Positions 14,471-22,934 of a stretch of DNA of 26,083 nt are shown piece after piece. The notes beneath the pieces were generated by a model. It saw only the letters and a list, made by a program, of their open reading frames with translations. It searched no databases and was not told the DNA's origin. The stretch comes from CAYFMH01 sp964344775 (GTDB lineage: Bacteria > Patescibacteriota > Gracilibacteria > UBA4473). The number at the start of each line of letters is the position of its first letter. Within the stretch, counting starts at the first letter, position 1. The DNA is taken from contig CAYFOO010000015.1 in NCBI GenBank assembly GCA_964344775.1, positions 1 through 26,083 of the forward strand. The letters are read 5' to 3'. A program made the translations under genes and the position numbers.

Positions 14471-17400
14471 ATGGCCCAAAAAAATCTTCGATTTCCTGCA
14501 AAACTGACTCCTACAAAAGAAAACAACGGTCGGTTCTTTTTTACCGATATTGAAAAAGATTTTCCGTTTCCAGATTTAATTGAAGTTCAAACAAGATCTT
14601 ATAACTGGTTTTTGAGCGAAGGATTACAAGAACTTTTTGAGGAAATTAGTCCGATTATTGATGCAACTGGTAAAAAATTAAAATTAGAAATATTAAGTCA
14701 TGAAGTAGAAGAACCAAAACATGATATAGATATTTGTAAGAAAAAGGGAATGTCTTATGAGACCTCTATTCGAGTTCATGTGGCATTAACAAATTTAGAA
14801 ACAGGAGAGATAAAAGAACAGGATGTTTATTTTGGCCAAATCCCACTTATTACAGATCAAGGAATTTTTATTATCAATGGTATAGAAAGAGTCATTGTAT
14901 CACAAATAGTAAGATCTCCGGGAATTTTTTATTCTAGTAATCCCTCTATTCCAGGAAAATTTCAGGCAAAAATGGTGCCAAAAAGAGGGGCTTGGTTGGA
15001 AGTAGAAACAGATAAAAAAGGGATTATTTGGGTGAAAGTAGATAGAAAGAGGAAAATTCCTGTGACTATGTTTTTAAGAGCTTTTGGGTATTCCACAAAC
15101 AAGGAGATAGTGGCACTTTTTAAAGACATAGGAGGGGGGGAAGAAATTATTTTAAAAACCCTAGAAAAAGATGAAACAGTAGAAGAAAAAGAAGCATGGC
15201 AGGGGGTTTATAAACGAATAAGGCCTGGAGACCTAGCGACCCCAGAAAATGCAAAAATGTTTTTGGAGTCTATGTTTTTTGATTTTAAAAAGTATGACTT
15301 GGGGGCTATTGCTCGTTATAAGATAAACAAAAGGTTTGAATTAGAAACAAAAGACAACAAAAAAGGAAGAGTTTTTCGGATAGAAGATTTTATTGCGATG
15401 GTTCGAGGGCTTATGGAGGTGGAACAGGATAAACAAAAAGAAGATGATATAGATCATTTGGCGAATCGAAGAATTCGGGGGGTTGGAGAGTTGGTACAGA
15501 ATAAGTTTCGAGTAGGACTTTTGCGTACAGAAAGAATTATTCGAGACAGAATGAGTATTATTGATATTGAGACTGTTACTCCAACACAACTTATAAACTG
15601 TCGTCCAATTACTGCTTCAATGCATGAGTTTTTCTCCTCTTCACAACTGTCTCAGTTTATGGATCAAACAAATCCACTTGCAGCCCTTGAACACAAACGA
15701 AGAATTTCAGCGATGGGACCGGGAGGACTTTCTCGAGAAAGGGCCTCTTTTGAAGTTCGAGACGTACATCCTTCCCATTACGGAAGAATTTGTCCGGTTA
15801 CTACACCAGAGGGACCAAATATTGGATTGGTTTTACACTTGGCCGCTTACGCAAAGGTGAACAAATTTGGGTTTATTGAAACCCCATATCGTTTAGTGAA
15901 AAACACGGTAAAAAATGATGGAGAAACTGGAGTAGGAAAAATTGCAAGAGAAAGCGTAAAAGATGGGAAAAAAGTAGTTCTGAAAAAAGATGAAGTAATT
16001 ACAAAAAAAAGTGCAGGAACCCTGAAAAAGATAAAAAAACTCGAGGAAATTCCTGTTGTTCCATATATTTCAGAGGAGGTGGAGTATTATGATGCCGAAG
16101 CAGAAAAAGAAATGTGTGTAGCCCAGGCGAACTCAGCGATTGATGAGCAAGGATATTTTGTAAATAAGCAAATTTCGGCAAGAAAAAACTTTAAACCAGG
16201 GACCTATCATGTAAACGAAGTTACACATATTGATATTTCTCCAAAACAAATTGTGTCACTATCAACTTCCTTAATTTCTTTCTTGGAACATGATGATAAT
16301 ACCCGGGCTCTTATGGGATCGAACATGCAGAGACAAGCCGTTCCAATTGTTTCCCCAGAGGCACCGGTAGTGGGGACAGGGATGGAAAATGCGGTTTCTG
16401 TCGATCAATGTATTTGTGCTCCAGAAAGCGGAGAAGTGAAATCAGCCAGTGCTGAGGAAGTTGTTTTTGTTGGAAAATCAGGGAAAAAATATAATTATCC
16501 AGTGGTTAATTTTACCCGAACAAACCAATCTACTTGTATCCATCAGCGAGTAAGGGCAGAAAAAGGAGAAAAAATAAAAAAAGGAGAAGTTTTGGTAGAT
16601 GGTTCTTCAGTTGAGGATGGAGAATTAGCACTTGGGCGAAACTTATTGGTAGCTTATATGTCTTGGGGGGGATACAATTTTGAGGATGCGATAATTGTTT
16701 CAGATCGTTTAGCTGGGGAAGGGTATTTCAATTCCATACATATTGAGAGATATGAATTAGACGTACGAGATACAAAATTAGGACCAGAAGAGCTTACCGC
16801 AGATATTCCAAACGTGGCTGCTGCAAGACTAAAAGACTTAGATGAACAAGGAGTTGTAAGGGTTGGGGCGACCGCATTGGCTGGGGATATTTTGGCGGGA
16901 AAAGTTACGCCAAAAGGAGAAACAGAATTAACCGCAGAAGACCGATTGCTCAGAGCAATTTTTGGAGAAAAAGCTCATGATGTAAAAGATTCTTCCCTGC
17001 GTTTACCTCGAGGCTCTGGGGGAAAGGTTATTGATGTCCAAATTTTGGATAGATCGGCAGGGGATGATTTACCGACAGGAGTACTCCAAAGAGTTCAGGT
17101 CAAAGTGGCTCAAATGCGACATTTAGAAGCAGGAGATAAGATGGCCGGAAGACATGGAAACAAGGGAGTAATTTCTAAAATCGTACCAGCAGAAGACATG
17201 CCGCACTTGGAAGATGGGACACCAGTAGATATTATATTAAACCCCCTTGGGGTTTCTTCGCGAATGAACATTGGGCAACTTCTGGAGACACACTTGGGTT
17301 TGGCCGCAAGAAAAATGAAAATGAAAGTGGCAACACCAGTGTTGGGAGGAATAAAAGTGGATAAAATTCAAGAATTTTTAACAGAAAATAACCTTTCAGA

Positions 17401-18010
17401 AGATGGAAAATTCCAATTATATGATGGGAGGACTGGGCAGCCACATGATCATAAAACAACGGTTGGTGTTGCTTATATGTTGAAGCTTATCCATTTGGTG
17501 GAAGACAAAATACATGCACGATCTGTGGGGCCATACTCTTTGGTGACACAGCAACCACTCGGAGGGAAAGCACAAAATGGAGGACAGAGGTTTGGAGAAA
17601 TGGAGGTGTGGGCATTAGAAGCGTATGGAGCTTCATACACGCTGCAAGAAATGCTCACGATCAAGTCAGACGATGTGCATGGACGAGGAAGGGCCTATGA
17701 AGCAATTGTAAAAGGAGAACCAATCGAATCAGTAACTATTCCGGAGTCATTTAATGTGTTAGTAAAAGAATTACAATCGCTAGGGCTCAAAGTAGAACTT
17801 CTCAGCCAAGGAGAAGTAGAAGAAGGAGAATTAACTCTGCAAGGAGAAAATGAATCAGGAGAAGATATGATCAATCAGTCTTCAGATGCAAAAATGGTAG
17901 TAGACGAAGGAGAGCTACCTCAAGATCCAGGAATTTCTATGGACGGGGAGCTAGATTCGGCGAATGATAATGCATCGACAGAAAAAGAAGAAGAAAAAGC
18001 GGCAGCATAA
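14471..18010 (+). CDS. rpoB: RNA polymerase subunit beta
   Basis: A full-length RpoB of 1179 residues. Core signatures include the rifampicin-region SSQLSQFMDQTNPL and HKRRISAMGPGGLSRERA, EVRDVHPSHYGRICP, EDAIIVSDRL, AGDKMAGRHGNKGVISKI and the C-terminal GGKAQNGGQRFGEMEVWALE. It is a compact form without large lineage insertions, plus an acidic tail of about 60 residues. It makes the catalytic core together with beta'. rpoC does not follow (tRNA-Gly and map do), and rplJ/rplL do not precede. In the rifampicin pocket, Escherichia coli S522, L533, E565 and I572 correspond to A, M, T and V here. AGGA abuts the ATG with no spacing, so it cannot act as a Shine-Dalgarno. Confidence 0.98.
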   Translation: MAQKNLRFPAKLTPTKENNGRFFFTDIEKDFPFPDLIEVQTRSYNWFLSEGLQELFEEISPIIDATGKKLKLEILSHEVEEPKHDIDICKKKGMSYETSIRVHVALTNLETGEIKEQDVYFGQIPLITDQGIFIINGIERVIVSQIVRSPGIFYSSNPSIPGKFQAKMVPKRGAWLEVETDKKGIIWVKVDRKRKIPVTMFLRAFGYSTNKEIVALFKDIGGGEEIILKTLEKDETVEEKEAWQGVYKRIRPGDLATPENAKMFLESMFFDFKKYDLGAIARYKINKRFELETKDNKKGRVFRIEDFIAMVRGLMEVEQDKQKEDDIDHLANRRIRGVGELVQNKFRVGLLRTERIIRDRMSIIDIETVTPTQLINCRPITASMHEFFSSSQLSQFMDQTNPLAALEHKRRISAMGPGGLSRERASFEVRDVHPSHYGRICPVTTPEGPNIGLVLHLAAYAKVNKFGFIETPYRLVKNTVKNDGETGVGKIARESVKDGKKVVLKKDEVITKKSAGTLKKIKKLEEIPVVPYISEEVEYYDAEAEKEMCVAQANSAIDEQGYFVNKQISARKNFKPGTYHVNEVTHIDISPKQIVSLSTSLISFLEHDDNTRALMGSNMQRQAVPIVSPEAPVVGTGMENAVSVDQCICAPESGEVKSASAEEVVFVGKSGKKYNYPVVNFTRTNQSTCIHQRVRAEKGEKIKKGEVLVDGSSVEDGELALGRNLLVAYMSWGGYNFEDAIIVSDRLAGEGYFNSIHIERYELDVRDTKLGPEELTADIPNVAAARLKDLDEQGVVRVGATALAGDILAGKVTPKGETELTAEDRLLRAIFGEKAHDVKDSSLRLPRGSGGKVIDVQILDRSAGDDLPTGVLQRVQVKVAQMRHLEAGDKMAGRHGNKGVISKIVPAEDMPHLEDGTPVDIILNPLGVSSRMNIGQLLETHLGLAARKMKMKVATPVLGGIKVDKIQEFLTENNLSEDGKFQLYDGRTGQPHDHKTTVGVAYMLKLIHLVEDKIHARSVGPYSLVTQQPLGGKAQNGGQRFGEMEVWALEAYGASYTLQEMLTIKSDDVHGRGRAYEAIVKGEPIESVTIPESFNVLVKELQSLGLKVELLSQGEVEEGELTLQGENESGEDMINQSSDAKMVVDEGELPQDPGISMDGELDSANDNASTEKEEEKAAA

Positions 18011-18091
18011 ATAGTTTTTAGTAGTTAGTTCTTGGTTTTTAGGAAAATTTGATAATTTTATATTTTTAATTTTCAACTTTTAATTAATTCC

Positions 18092-18166
18092 GCACGTATC
18101 GTATAGTGGCTATTACACGGCCTTGCCAAGGCTGAGACACGAGTTCGATTCTCGTTACGTGCTCCA
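18092..18166 (+). tRNA. tRNA-Gly (GCC), CCA encoded
   Basis: The acceptor arms GCACGTA (18092-18098) and TACGTGC (18156-18162) pair fully; discriminator T and CCA follow. The anticodon stem CGGCC/GGCTG encloses the loop TTGCCAA, giving anticodon GCC. The T arm contains GTTCGATTC. It lies 81 nt after rpoB on the same strand. Confidence 0.93.
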
Positions 18167-18244
18167 TCGTCGTCGATGACTACGTTGATTTCGTTTTACT
18201 TCGTAAAAACTTCATCTACTTCGTCATCTCCTCCTCCCAAAATC

Positions 18245-18291
18245 CAATCTGTCAAAACTTCTTAAAACAGTAGATTGAATTTTGTTTTTTA
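18245..18291 (+). terminator. Candidate terminator between tRNA-Gly and map
   Basis: CAATCT (18245-18250) pairs with AGATTG (18272-18277), with an adjoining GT/AC pair across a bulge. A T-rich run (AATTTTGTTTTTT) follows. The stem is short. Confidence 0.4.
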
Positions 18292-18316
18292 GGTTAAATT
18301 TTTGGGTTTTTAAATA

Positions 18317-18345
18317 TTGTTTTTTGGTTTAAAAATCGTTAAACA
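18317..18345 (+). promoter_or_regulatory. Promoter of map, near-leaderless
   Basis: TTGTTT (18317-18322), a 17-bp spacer and TAAACA (18340-18345), 9 nt before the ATG. It predicts a leader of about 2-3 nt. Confidence 0.45.
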
Positions 18346-18354
18346 GAGTTAGAC

Positions 18355-19095
18355 ATGATTAGAACCCAAGAAGAAATCCAAGCTATGCGTGAAGGAGGAA
18401 AAATTCTTCAAGCAGCACACAAGATAGTTCGAGACTCAGCGGTGCCGGGGGCTTCTTTGACTGAGCTGGATCGGTTAGCGGAAAAATTGATTCGAGATTC
18501 TGGAGCCGAACCGGCGTTCAAAGGGTTTCAGGGATTCCCAGCAACACTCTGTACGATGATTAATTCTGAAGTGGTGCATGGGATTCCGGATCGACGAACA
18601 CTGAAAGAAGGAGATCTTTTTTCTGTAGATTGTGGGGTTTTGTTCAAAGGGCTCATCACCGATGCTGCTTTTTCGATCATTGTGGGAGGGAACGGAAAAA
18701 ACCCAGAACGATCCAAATTTTCTGAATGTGTTCGCAATGCTCTTTTGGCCGGGTGTGAAAAAGCAAAAGCAGGAAATCATGTGGGAGACATTGGTCATGC
18801 GATTGAATCAGCGATAAAAAAAGGAGGCTATGCTGTCTGTCGAGAATACACGGGACATGGGGTTGGGCGAGAGCTGCACGAAGAGCCTTCAATTTTCAAT
18901 TATGGAAAACCAGGAACGGGACCAAAATTGGAAGCCGGAATGACGATCGCCATCGAGCCAATCATTGCAGCGGGAAATCCTCGAACAAAAACACTCAAAG
19001 ATGGATGGACGGTAGTCACTTTGGACGGAAAAGATGCTTGTCAGTGGGAGCATTGTGGAGTGGTGACAGAGGATGAATTTGAAATATTTGCATGA
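18355..19095 (+). CDS. map: Methionine aminopeptidase, type I
   Basis: A 246-residue enzyme that removes the initiator methionine from new proteins. It has the full set of metal ligands: Asp in VDCGV (about residue 92), Asp in ITDAAF (about 103), His in GHGVGRELHEEP (about 169), Glu in IAIEPI and Glu in QWEHCGVV (about 233). The substrate-side HGIPD motif near 77 is also present. Length and layout are those of bacterial type I enzymes without an N-terminal zinc-finger extension. The ATG lies 9 nt after a -10-like TAAACA and lacks a Shine-Dalgarno. The gene ends at a TGA followed by a long inverted repeat. Confidence 0.95.
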   Translation: MIRTQEEIQAMREGGKILQAAHKIVRDSAVPGASLTELDRLAEKLIRDSGAEPAFKGFQGFPATLCTMINSEVVHGIPDRRTLKEGDLFSVDCGVLFKGLITDAAFSIIVGGNGKNPERSKFSECVRNALLAGCEKAKAGNHVGDIGHAIESAIKKGGYAVCREYTGHGVGRELHEEPSIFNYGKPGTGPKLEAGMTIAIEPIIAAGNPRTKTLKDGWTVVTLDGKDACQWEHCGVVTEDEFEIFA

Positions 19096-19110
19096 AAAAA
19101 AACTTTGTTT

Positions 19111-19213
19111 TTGGTATTTGGTATATAGTATTTGGTATGTGGGGAATAAATAATTTTTAATAATTCATTTTATTTCAATCCCCATATACTATATAGCAAC
19201 TACTAAATACCAA
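19111..19213. repeat. Long imperfect inverted repeat of TTGGTAT words
   Basis: The 34-nt arms 19111-19144 and 19180-19213 match at 26 of 34 positions as inverted repeats; several mismatches would be G-U pairs in RNA. The 9-nt outer ends and the GGGG/CCCC inner ends are perfect. It fills the gap between map and rpe and ends 4 nt before the rpe ATG. It may terminate map, but no T tract follows. Confidence 0.7.
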
Positions 19214-19217
19214 TTTC

Positions 19218-19850
19218 ATGAAAATCTCCCCCTCCATTCTCGATGCTAATTTCCAGTCTTTGCAAACAGAGGTTGATTCTATTGCCACGGCTGATCGAAT
19301 TCACTTGGACATCATGGACGGACAGTACGTTCCAGCTATCACTTTTGGAGGCAAAATCTTGGATTCGATAAATTTCCCAATAGAAACAGAGGCTCATCTC
19401 ATGGTAGATGATCCAGAAAAACAATTTGATAGGTTTATTGATTTGGGAGTGAAGGGGATTACTTTTCATATTGAAAATACCGGGAAAGACGCCGCGAAAT
19501 TCTTACAAGAACTGAAGAACAAAAACATTCGAGCGGGCATCTGTGTGGACGGCTACACGAGTGTTGACGTTTTGTCGGATGAGGTTTTGGATTTAGCTGA
19601 TCAAATTCTTTTTATGTCTGTGAAAGCCGGGAAAGGGGGGCAGAGTTTTATGCCGGAAGTTTTGGAAAAAATTAAAAACGTAAGAGCTCGAGGATTTAAT
19701 GGTGAGATTGAGGTAGACGGCGGGGTAAATTTGGACAATGTGAACGATTTGAAGGATGCTGGAGCAGACATCGTGGTCGTGGGGAGTTTTGTTATGAAAA
19801 AGCCCGCAGAAGAAAGGCCTGGGATTATAAAAAGTTTTCAAGATGTTTGA
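19218..19850 (+). CDS. rpe: Ribulose-phosphate 3-epimerase
   Basis: A 210-residue TIM-barrel enzyme interconverting ribulose 5-phosphate and xylulose 5-phosphate in the pentose phosphate pathway. Family signatures: ISPSILDANF at the N-terminus, IHLDIMDGQYVPAITFG (metal His and catalytic Asp), AHLMVDDPE, and EVDGGVNLDN with the second catalytic Asp. Two loops depart from the family: the usual LNPxTP is VDGYTS here, and VNPGFGGQ is VKAGKGGQ. The core residues are kept, so epimerase activity is likely, although another sugar-phosphate substrate cannot be excluded. The upstream repeat almost touches the ATG and no Shine-Dalgarno is visible. Confidence 0.88.
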   Translation: MKISPSILDANFQSLQTEVDSIATADRIHLDIMDGQYVPAITFGGKILDSINFPIETEAHLMVDDPEKQFDRFIDLGVKGITFHIENTGKDAAKFLQELKNKNIRAGICVDGYTSVDVLSDEVLDLADQILFMSVKAGKGGQSFMPEVLEKIKNVRARGFNGEIEVDGGVNLDNVNDLKDAGADIVVVGSFVMKKPAEERPGIIKSFQDV

Positions 19851-19858
19851 AAATGGGG

Positions 19859-19896
19859 CCCCCGAAAAAACGAAGTGAAACGAAGATTTTTTGGGG
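19859..19896 (+). terminator. Candidate terminator after rpe
   Basis: CCCC-G-AAAAAA (19860-19870) pairs with TTTTTTGGGG (19887-19896), one bulged base and a 16-nt loop, starting 9 nt after the rpe stop. Confidence 0.4.
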
Positions 19897-19902
19897 AAAG
19901 GA

Positions 19903-19963
19903 GGGATTCCGGAATGCTGAAAAAAATCTCGTTAGAGATTTTTGAAAGCATGGAGGTAATCCC
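19903..19963 (-). terminator. Composite hairpin terminator downstream of tRNA-Glu
   Basis: Three nested stems are visible: GGGATT/AATCCC (19903-19908 with 19958-19963), ATGCT/AGCAT (19914-19918 with 19947-19951) and the perfect 9-bp AAAAATCTC/GAGATTTTT (19922-19930 with 19935-19943) around GTTA. On the - strand it begins 4 nt after the tRNA CCA, and the inner stem ends in a T run. The inner hairpin could also work for rpe on the + strand. Confidence 0.65.
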
Positions 19964-19967
19964 GACG

Positions 19968-20042
19968 TGGCAGCGCCAAGGGGAATCGAACCCCTGTTGC
20001 AGGAATGAGAATCCTGAGTCCTAACCACTAGACGATGGCGCC
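19968..20042 (-). tRNA. tRNA-Glu (CUC), CCA encoded
   Basis: On the - strand the 5' acceptor GGCGCCA (20036-20042) pairs with TGGCGCT, followed by discriminator G and CCA. The anticodon stem CAGGA/TCCTG encloses TTCTCAT, anticodon CTC, decoding the GAG glutamate codon. The T arm GGGGTTCGATTCCCC is perfect. Confidence 0.93.
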
Positions 20043-20057
20043 GTGCAAGGCGAAAAA

Positions 20058-20085
20058 ATGCTAGTTAAAACTTTTTATTTGTAAA
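20058..20085 (-). promoter_or_regulatory. Promoter of tRNA-Glu
   Basis: On the - strand, TTTACA (20080-20085), a 16-bp spacer and TAGCAT (20058-20063), ending 15 nt before the mature tRNA 5' end. Confidence 0.55.
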
Positions 20086-20138
20086 GAATGGAAGAAGGCT
20101 CCTTTTCATTTACAGAGCCTCACATAAAAAATGAAACC

Positions 20139-20167
20139 TTGCTCATACAACTCTAATTCCCTACAAT
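20139..20167 (+). promoter_or_regulatory. Promoter of the permease operon, predicted leaderless
   Basis: TTGCTC (20139-20144), a 17-bp spacer and TACAAT (20162-20167), 6 nt before the ATG at 20174. The transcription start should fall at the start codon. Confidence 0.6.
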
Positions 20168-20173
20168 CGTCTC

Positions 20174-21058
20174 ATGCTTCCTCCAAACATCAGCGATGGA
20201 GTGACCTTGTTTTTGGGCATCATTATTGAGGCTTTTCCATTTATTTTGTTGGGGACATTGGTCTCTACGGGGATCCATTTTTTCGTCAAAACAGAAACCA
20301 TCCTCAGATGGCTACCAAAAAATCGTCTGGGGCTTTGTGCGGCGTTGAGTGGGTTAGGGATGTTTTTTCCGGTCTGTGAGTGTGGGAATGTCCCCGTGGC
20401 TCGACAGATGATTCGAAAGAATGTGCCCCCTTTCGCTTCGCTGAGTTTTTTATTGGGAGCACCGGTTCTCAATCCTATTGTTATTATTACCACGATTGTG
20501 GCCTTTCCAGATAATCCAGAGATTTGGTGGGGGCGGATCATTTTGAGCTTTTTTATCGCAACGGGGGTGGGATATGTGTTTTCTTTTGCTCAAAGATCAG
20601 AGCTCCTTACCAAAAAAATAGAGGCAACTCATTGTTGTTCCACTCAGGCTCCCAAAAAGATCCAAAGTTTTTTTGATCATGCGATTACTGAATTTATCAC
20701 CATGGGATCAGTCATGGCGATTGGAGCTGGATTGGCCGCTCTGACGCAGACTTTTGTCCCACGGGAGATGATTTTATCCATTGCCGAGAATCCGCTATTA
20801 GCGATTTTGGCCATGATGACCTTGGGATTTGTCATTTCGATTTGTTCTACGACCGATGCTTTTTTTGCACTGGCTTATGCCCACCAGTTCGGTCCTGCGG
20901 CCCTATTGGCGTTCCTCGTTTTTGGCCCCATGATCGATATCAAGGCCCTGATCATGATGCGGACCACTTTTCGTACCAAAGCCCTGCTTTATTTAGCCTT
21001 GCTGGTGGGTGGCTTGGTTGTGGCAGCTACTTTTTTCTTAGATTTATTTATTTTTTGA
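20174..21058 (+). CDS. Permease of the COG0701/DUF318 (YraQ/ArsP-like) family
   Basis: A 294-residue polytopic membrane protein with about eight hydrophobic helices. The signature FFPVCECGNVPVARQMI followed by FLLGAPVLNPIVIITT matches the family repeat (cysteine-containing CGN.P.A and AP.LNP). The second half repeats the pattern in weaker form (SICSTTDAFFALAYA, LVFGPMIDIKAL). Some relatives export organoarsenicals; others are linked to metal handling. Next comes a DUF1980 protein, with start and stop codons almost touching, a pairing I recall as common in Firmicutes (YcgR/YcgQ type). The substrate here is unknown. The start has no Shine-Dalgarno and lies at the predicted transcription start. 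Confidence 0.85.
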   Translation: MLPPNISDGVTLFLGIIIEAFPFILLGTLVSTGIHFFVKTETILRWLPKNRLGLCAALSGLGMFFPVCECGNVPVARQMIRKNVPPFASLSFLLGAPVLNPIVIITTIVAFPDNPEIWWGRIILSFFIATGVGYVFSFAQRSELLTKKIEATHCCSTQAPKKIQSFFDHAITEFITMGSVMAIGAGLAALTQTFVPREMILSIAENPLLAILAMMTLGFVISICSTTDAFFALAYAHQFGPAALLAFLVFGPMIDIKALIMMRTTFRTKALLYLALLVGGLVVAATFFLDLFIF

Positions 21059-21059
21059 G

Positions 21060-21761
21060 ATGAATAAAAGACTTCTCACGGCCATCATATTGATCCTTCT
21101 CGGGAGTTGGTTCATCCATCTCTGGTGGAATGATCACTTGTCTCTGTATATTTTGCCTCGATATAATTTTTTGGTTATTTGTACGGGTGTTTTTGCTTTG
21201 GTTTCGGGTTTGTTTTTGTTTGCAAAAAAAGATCTCCACTGGCATGGGGTGGATCATCACCTCTACAAAAGATCTTTGATGATTTTCACCCTTCCGTTGA
21301 TTTTGGGATTGGTGCTTCCTCCGGCCCCACTCTCAAGCCTGGCTGCGAGCAAACGAGGTATCGCGACGGATTATTCTACTCTCAAGCTGGATGCACCCGT
21401 TAATTTTCAGATCGATAGTACGGCTCGAAGCTTCGGGGATTGGATTAAGATTTTGGGGCAGGAAGAAAATCCCCGGAAATACGAAGGGCAAAAAGTGCGG
21501 GTTAAGGGATTTGTGTTTCGGGAGGGGGTAATGACAGATGGGGAATTTTATCTGGCTCGGTTTCTCATCCGGTGTTGTAGTGCGGATGCTCGTCCGGTGG
21601 TGCTACGGATAAAGTCAGATGAATCTGTCTCGTGGGCTGATGATCAGTGGTTAGCTATCGAGGGGGTTTTCCAGTCAGATGGGGATGAAGATCAACCGCT
21701 TTTTATTTCTCTGGAGCAGGTGGTGGAAATTGAGGTTCCGGAGAAGCCATATATTTATTAG
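21060..21761 (+). CDS. DUF1980 (TIGR03943-type) membrane protein, partner of the permease
   Basis: A 233-residue protein. Two N-terminal membrane segments (about 5-22 and 30-52) and a further hydrophobic segment near 73-92 precede a soluble domain of about 130 residues. The soluble part carries the family hallmark RFLIRCCSADARPVVLRI, with paired cysteines and ADA, and an OB-fold-like pattern (VRVKGFVF, WLAIEGVF). It starts one base after the permease stop (TGAGATG), so the two are cotranslated or coupled. The cysteine pair suggests metal or thiol chemistry at the membrane, possibly loading or gating the permease; this is inference. Confidence 0.82.
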   Translation: MNKRLLTAIILILLGSWFIHLWWNDHLSLYILPRYNFLVICTGVFALVSGLFLFAKKDLHWHGVDHHLYKRSLMIFTLPLILGLVLPPAPLSSLAASKRGIATDYSTLKLDAPVNFQIDSTARSFGDWIKILGQEENPRKYEGQKVRVKGFVFREGVMTDGEFYLARFLIRCCSADARPVVLRIKSDESVSWADDQWLAIEGVFQSDGDEDQPLFISLEQVVEIEVPEKPYIY

Positions 21762-21763
21762 CT

Positions 21764-22912
21764 ATGACCAAACTTGATAAAATTTTCGGGATAATTGTTT
21801 TGATCCTAATTCTAGTCACCACGGGAGGTGCCTATGTACAAAAAAGCAGAGAATTGCCCCCCATTTCTGACTCCGCGATTTTTTATATCGGTATCGAGGG
21901 GGATGAAGACGGACGGTTGATGGCTTTTGATCCTGGGGATGGTTCTCATACCCTACTGACTCCGCCTCATCTACTGGTAAATCAGTTTGTATTGGTGAAA
22001 AATAAAGATGAAAAATCAGCCTTTTTTTTAGGCATCAAGCGATCAAAATTAGCTCAAATTTATGATTTGGAAGCAGTTCAGGAATTGTATCGTCTCGAGT
22101 TTTCTACCGGAAAACTTCGTCGAGTCAATTCGCCTGGAGACTTTGGCTACCGTTATCTGCTCGCACATCCTTCTGGTAAATTTTTACTCGTAGATCGAAG
22201 CGAAAAAAAATCCCAACCCCACCTCTGGAAATATCAGATTACCAAAAATAAATGGAGCCCTTTTCAGGAAGCAATTCCGTTTCAAAATGCCAAACTGTCC
22301 CCCGATGGGAGTTGGGTGTTGGCGGCTAATCCTCTTGATAATCTGGGGTATAGTCTTATTCCTTTTTATGATTCGGCGTCTGATCCTATCGCGATCGGAA
22401 ACTACGAACAGGGTTTTGGATTTAGTTCGGATGGGAAGAAGATGCTTTTTAGCCAAAAACCCGATCAGGATATTTTTGCAGATACCAGTTTTTTGACAGT
22501 TTTTTCAGAAGACGGAACGAGTCAAAATTATCTGGAAGAATCCGGCAACATTGAGCAGGCTGTGTGGGGGGCGGATAACAATGAGGTTTTTGTGGCCCAA
22601 CTTGTTTTTGAAAATGAAGAACCGGTGCAACGCCTTCTGAGGTTAGATTTATCTACTGGGGAGGATGAAGTGCTAAAAACCTGGAAAGAAACGCAGCTGA
22701 CGCATTTGTCTTTTCAAGACGGGAGGCTGATCATCATCACAGAGAAACAAGATTATGAAGATCTGCCATATGATGAAAGTCGGGGGGTGCAGGGCCTTCT
22801 GGATATGTATGCCCAGATGGAGAAGCAGGTACTTATCCAGGAGTATGACAGAGAAGCTGGAACCTTTAAAATATTAGATTTTAAGGGGGTGATGCCGTGG
22901 ATTGGATCATGA
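21764..22912 (+). CDS. Membrane-anchored beta-propeller protein, unknown function
   Basis: A 382-residue protein of no recognised family. Residues about 7-26 form a membrane anchor (IFGIIVLILILVTTGGAYV). The remainder looks like a TolB/WD-type propeller facing outward: repeated LxxxPSGKFLLVD, AKLSPDGSWVLAA and GFSSDGKKMLFS blades, each with a Pro-Asp-Gly or Ser-Asp-Gly turn. It begins 2 nt after the DUF1980 stop and is probably the third gene of that operon, which suggests an extracytoplasmic sensing or binding role alongside the permease. It could also be independent of the transport function. Confidence 0.7.
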   Translation: MTKLDKIFGIIVLILILVTTGGAYVQKSRELPPISDSAIFYIGIEGDEDGRLMAFDPGDGSHTLLTPPHLLVNQFVLVKNKDEKSAFFLGIKRSKLAQIYDLEAVQELYRLEFSTGKLRRVNSPGDFGYRYLLAHPSGKFLLVDRSEKKSQPHLWKYQITKNKWSPFQEAIPFQNAKLSPDGSWVLAANPLDNLGYSLIPFYDSASDPIAIGNYEQGFGFSSDGKKMLFSQKPDQDIFADTSFLTVFSEDGTSQNYLEESGNIEQAVWGADNNEVFVAQLVFENEEPVQRLLRLDLSTGEDEVLKTWKETQLTHLSFQDGRLIIITEKQDYEDLPYDESRGVQGLLDMYAQMEKQVLIQEYDREAGTFKILDFKGVMPWIGS

Positions 22913-22934
22913 GCTTGGAAGTAAAAAATCTATT

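Noticed and set aside
19859..19963. Small RNA gene between rpe and tRNA-Glu
   Set aside because: The structures are better explained as terminators of the two flanking genes; no promoter was seen for a separate transcript.
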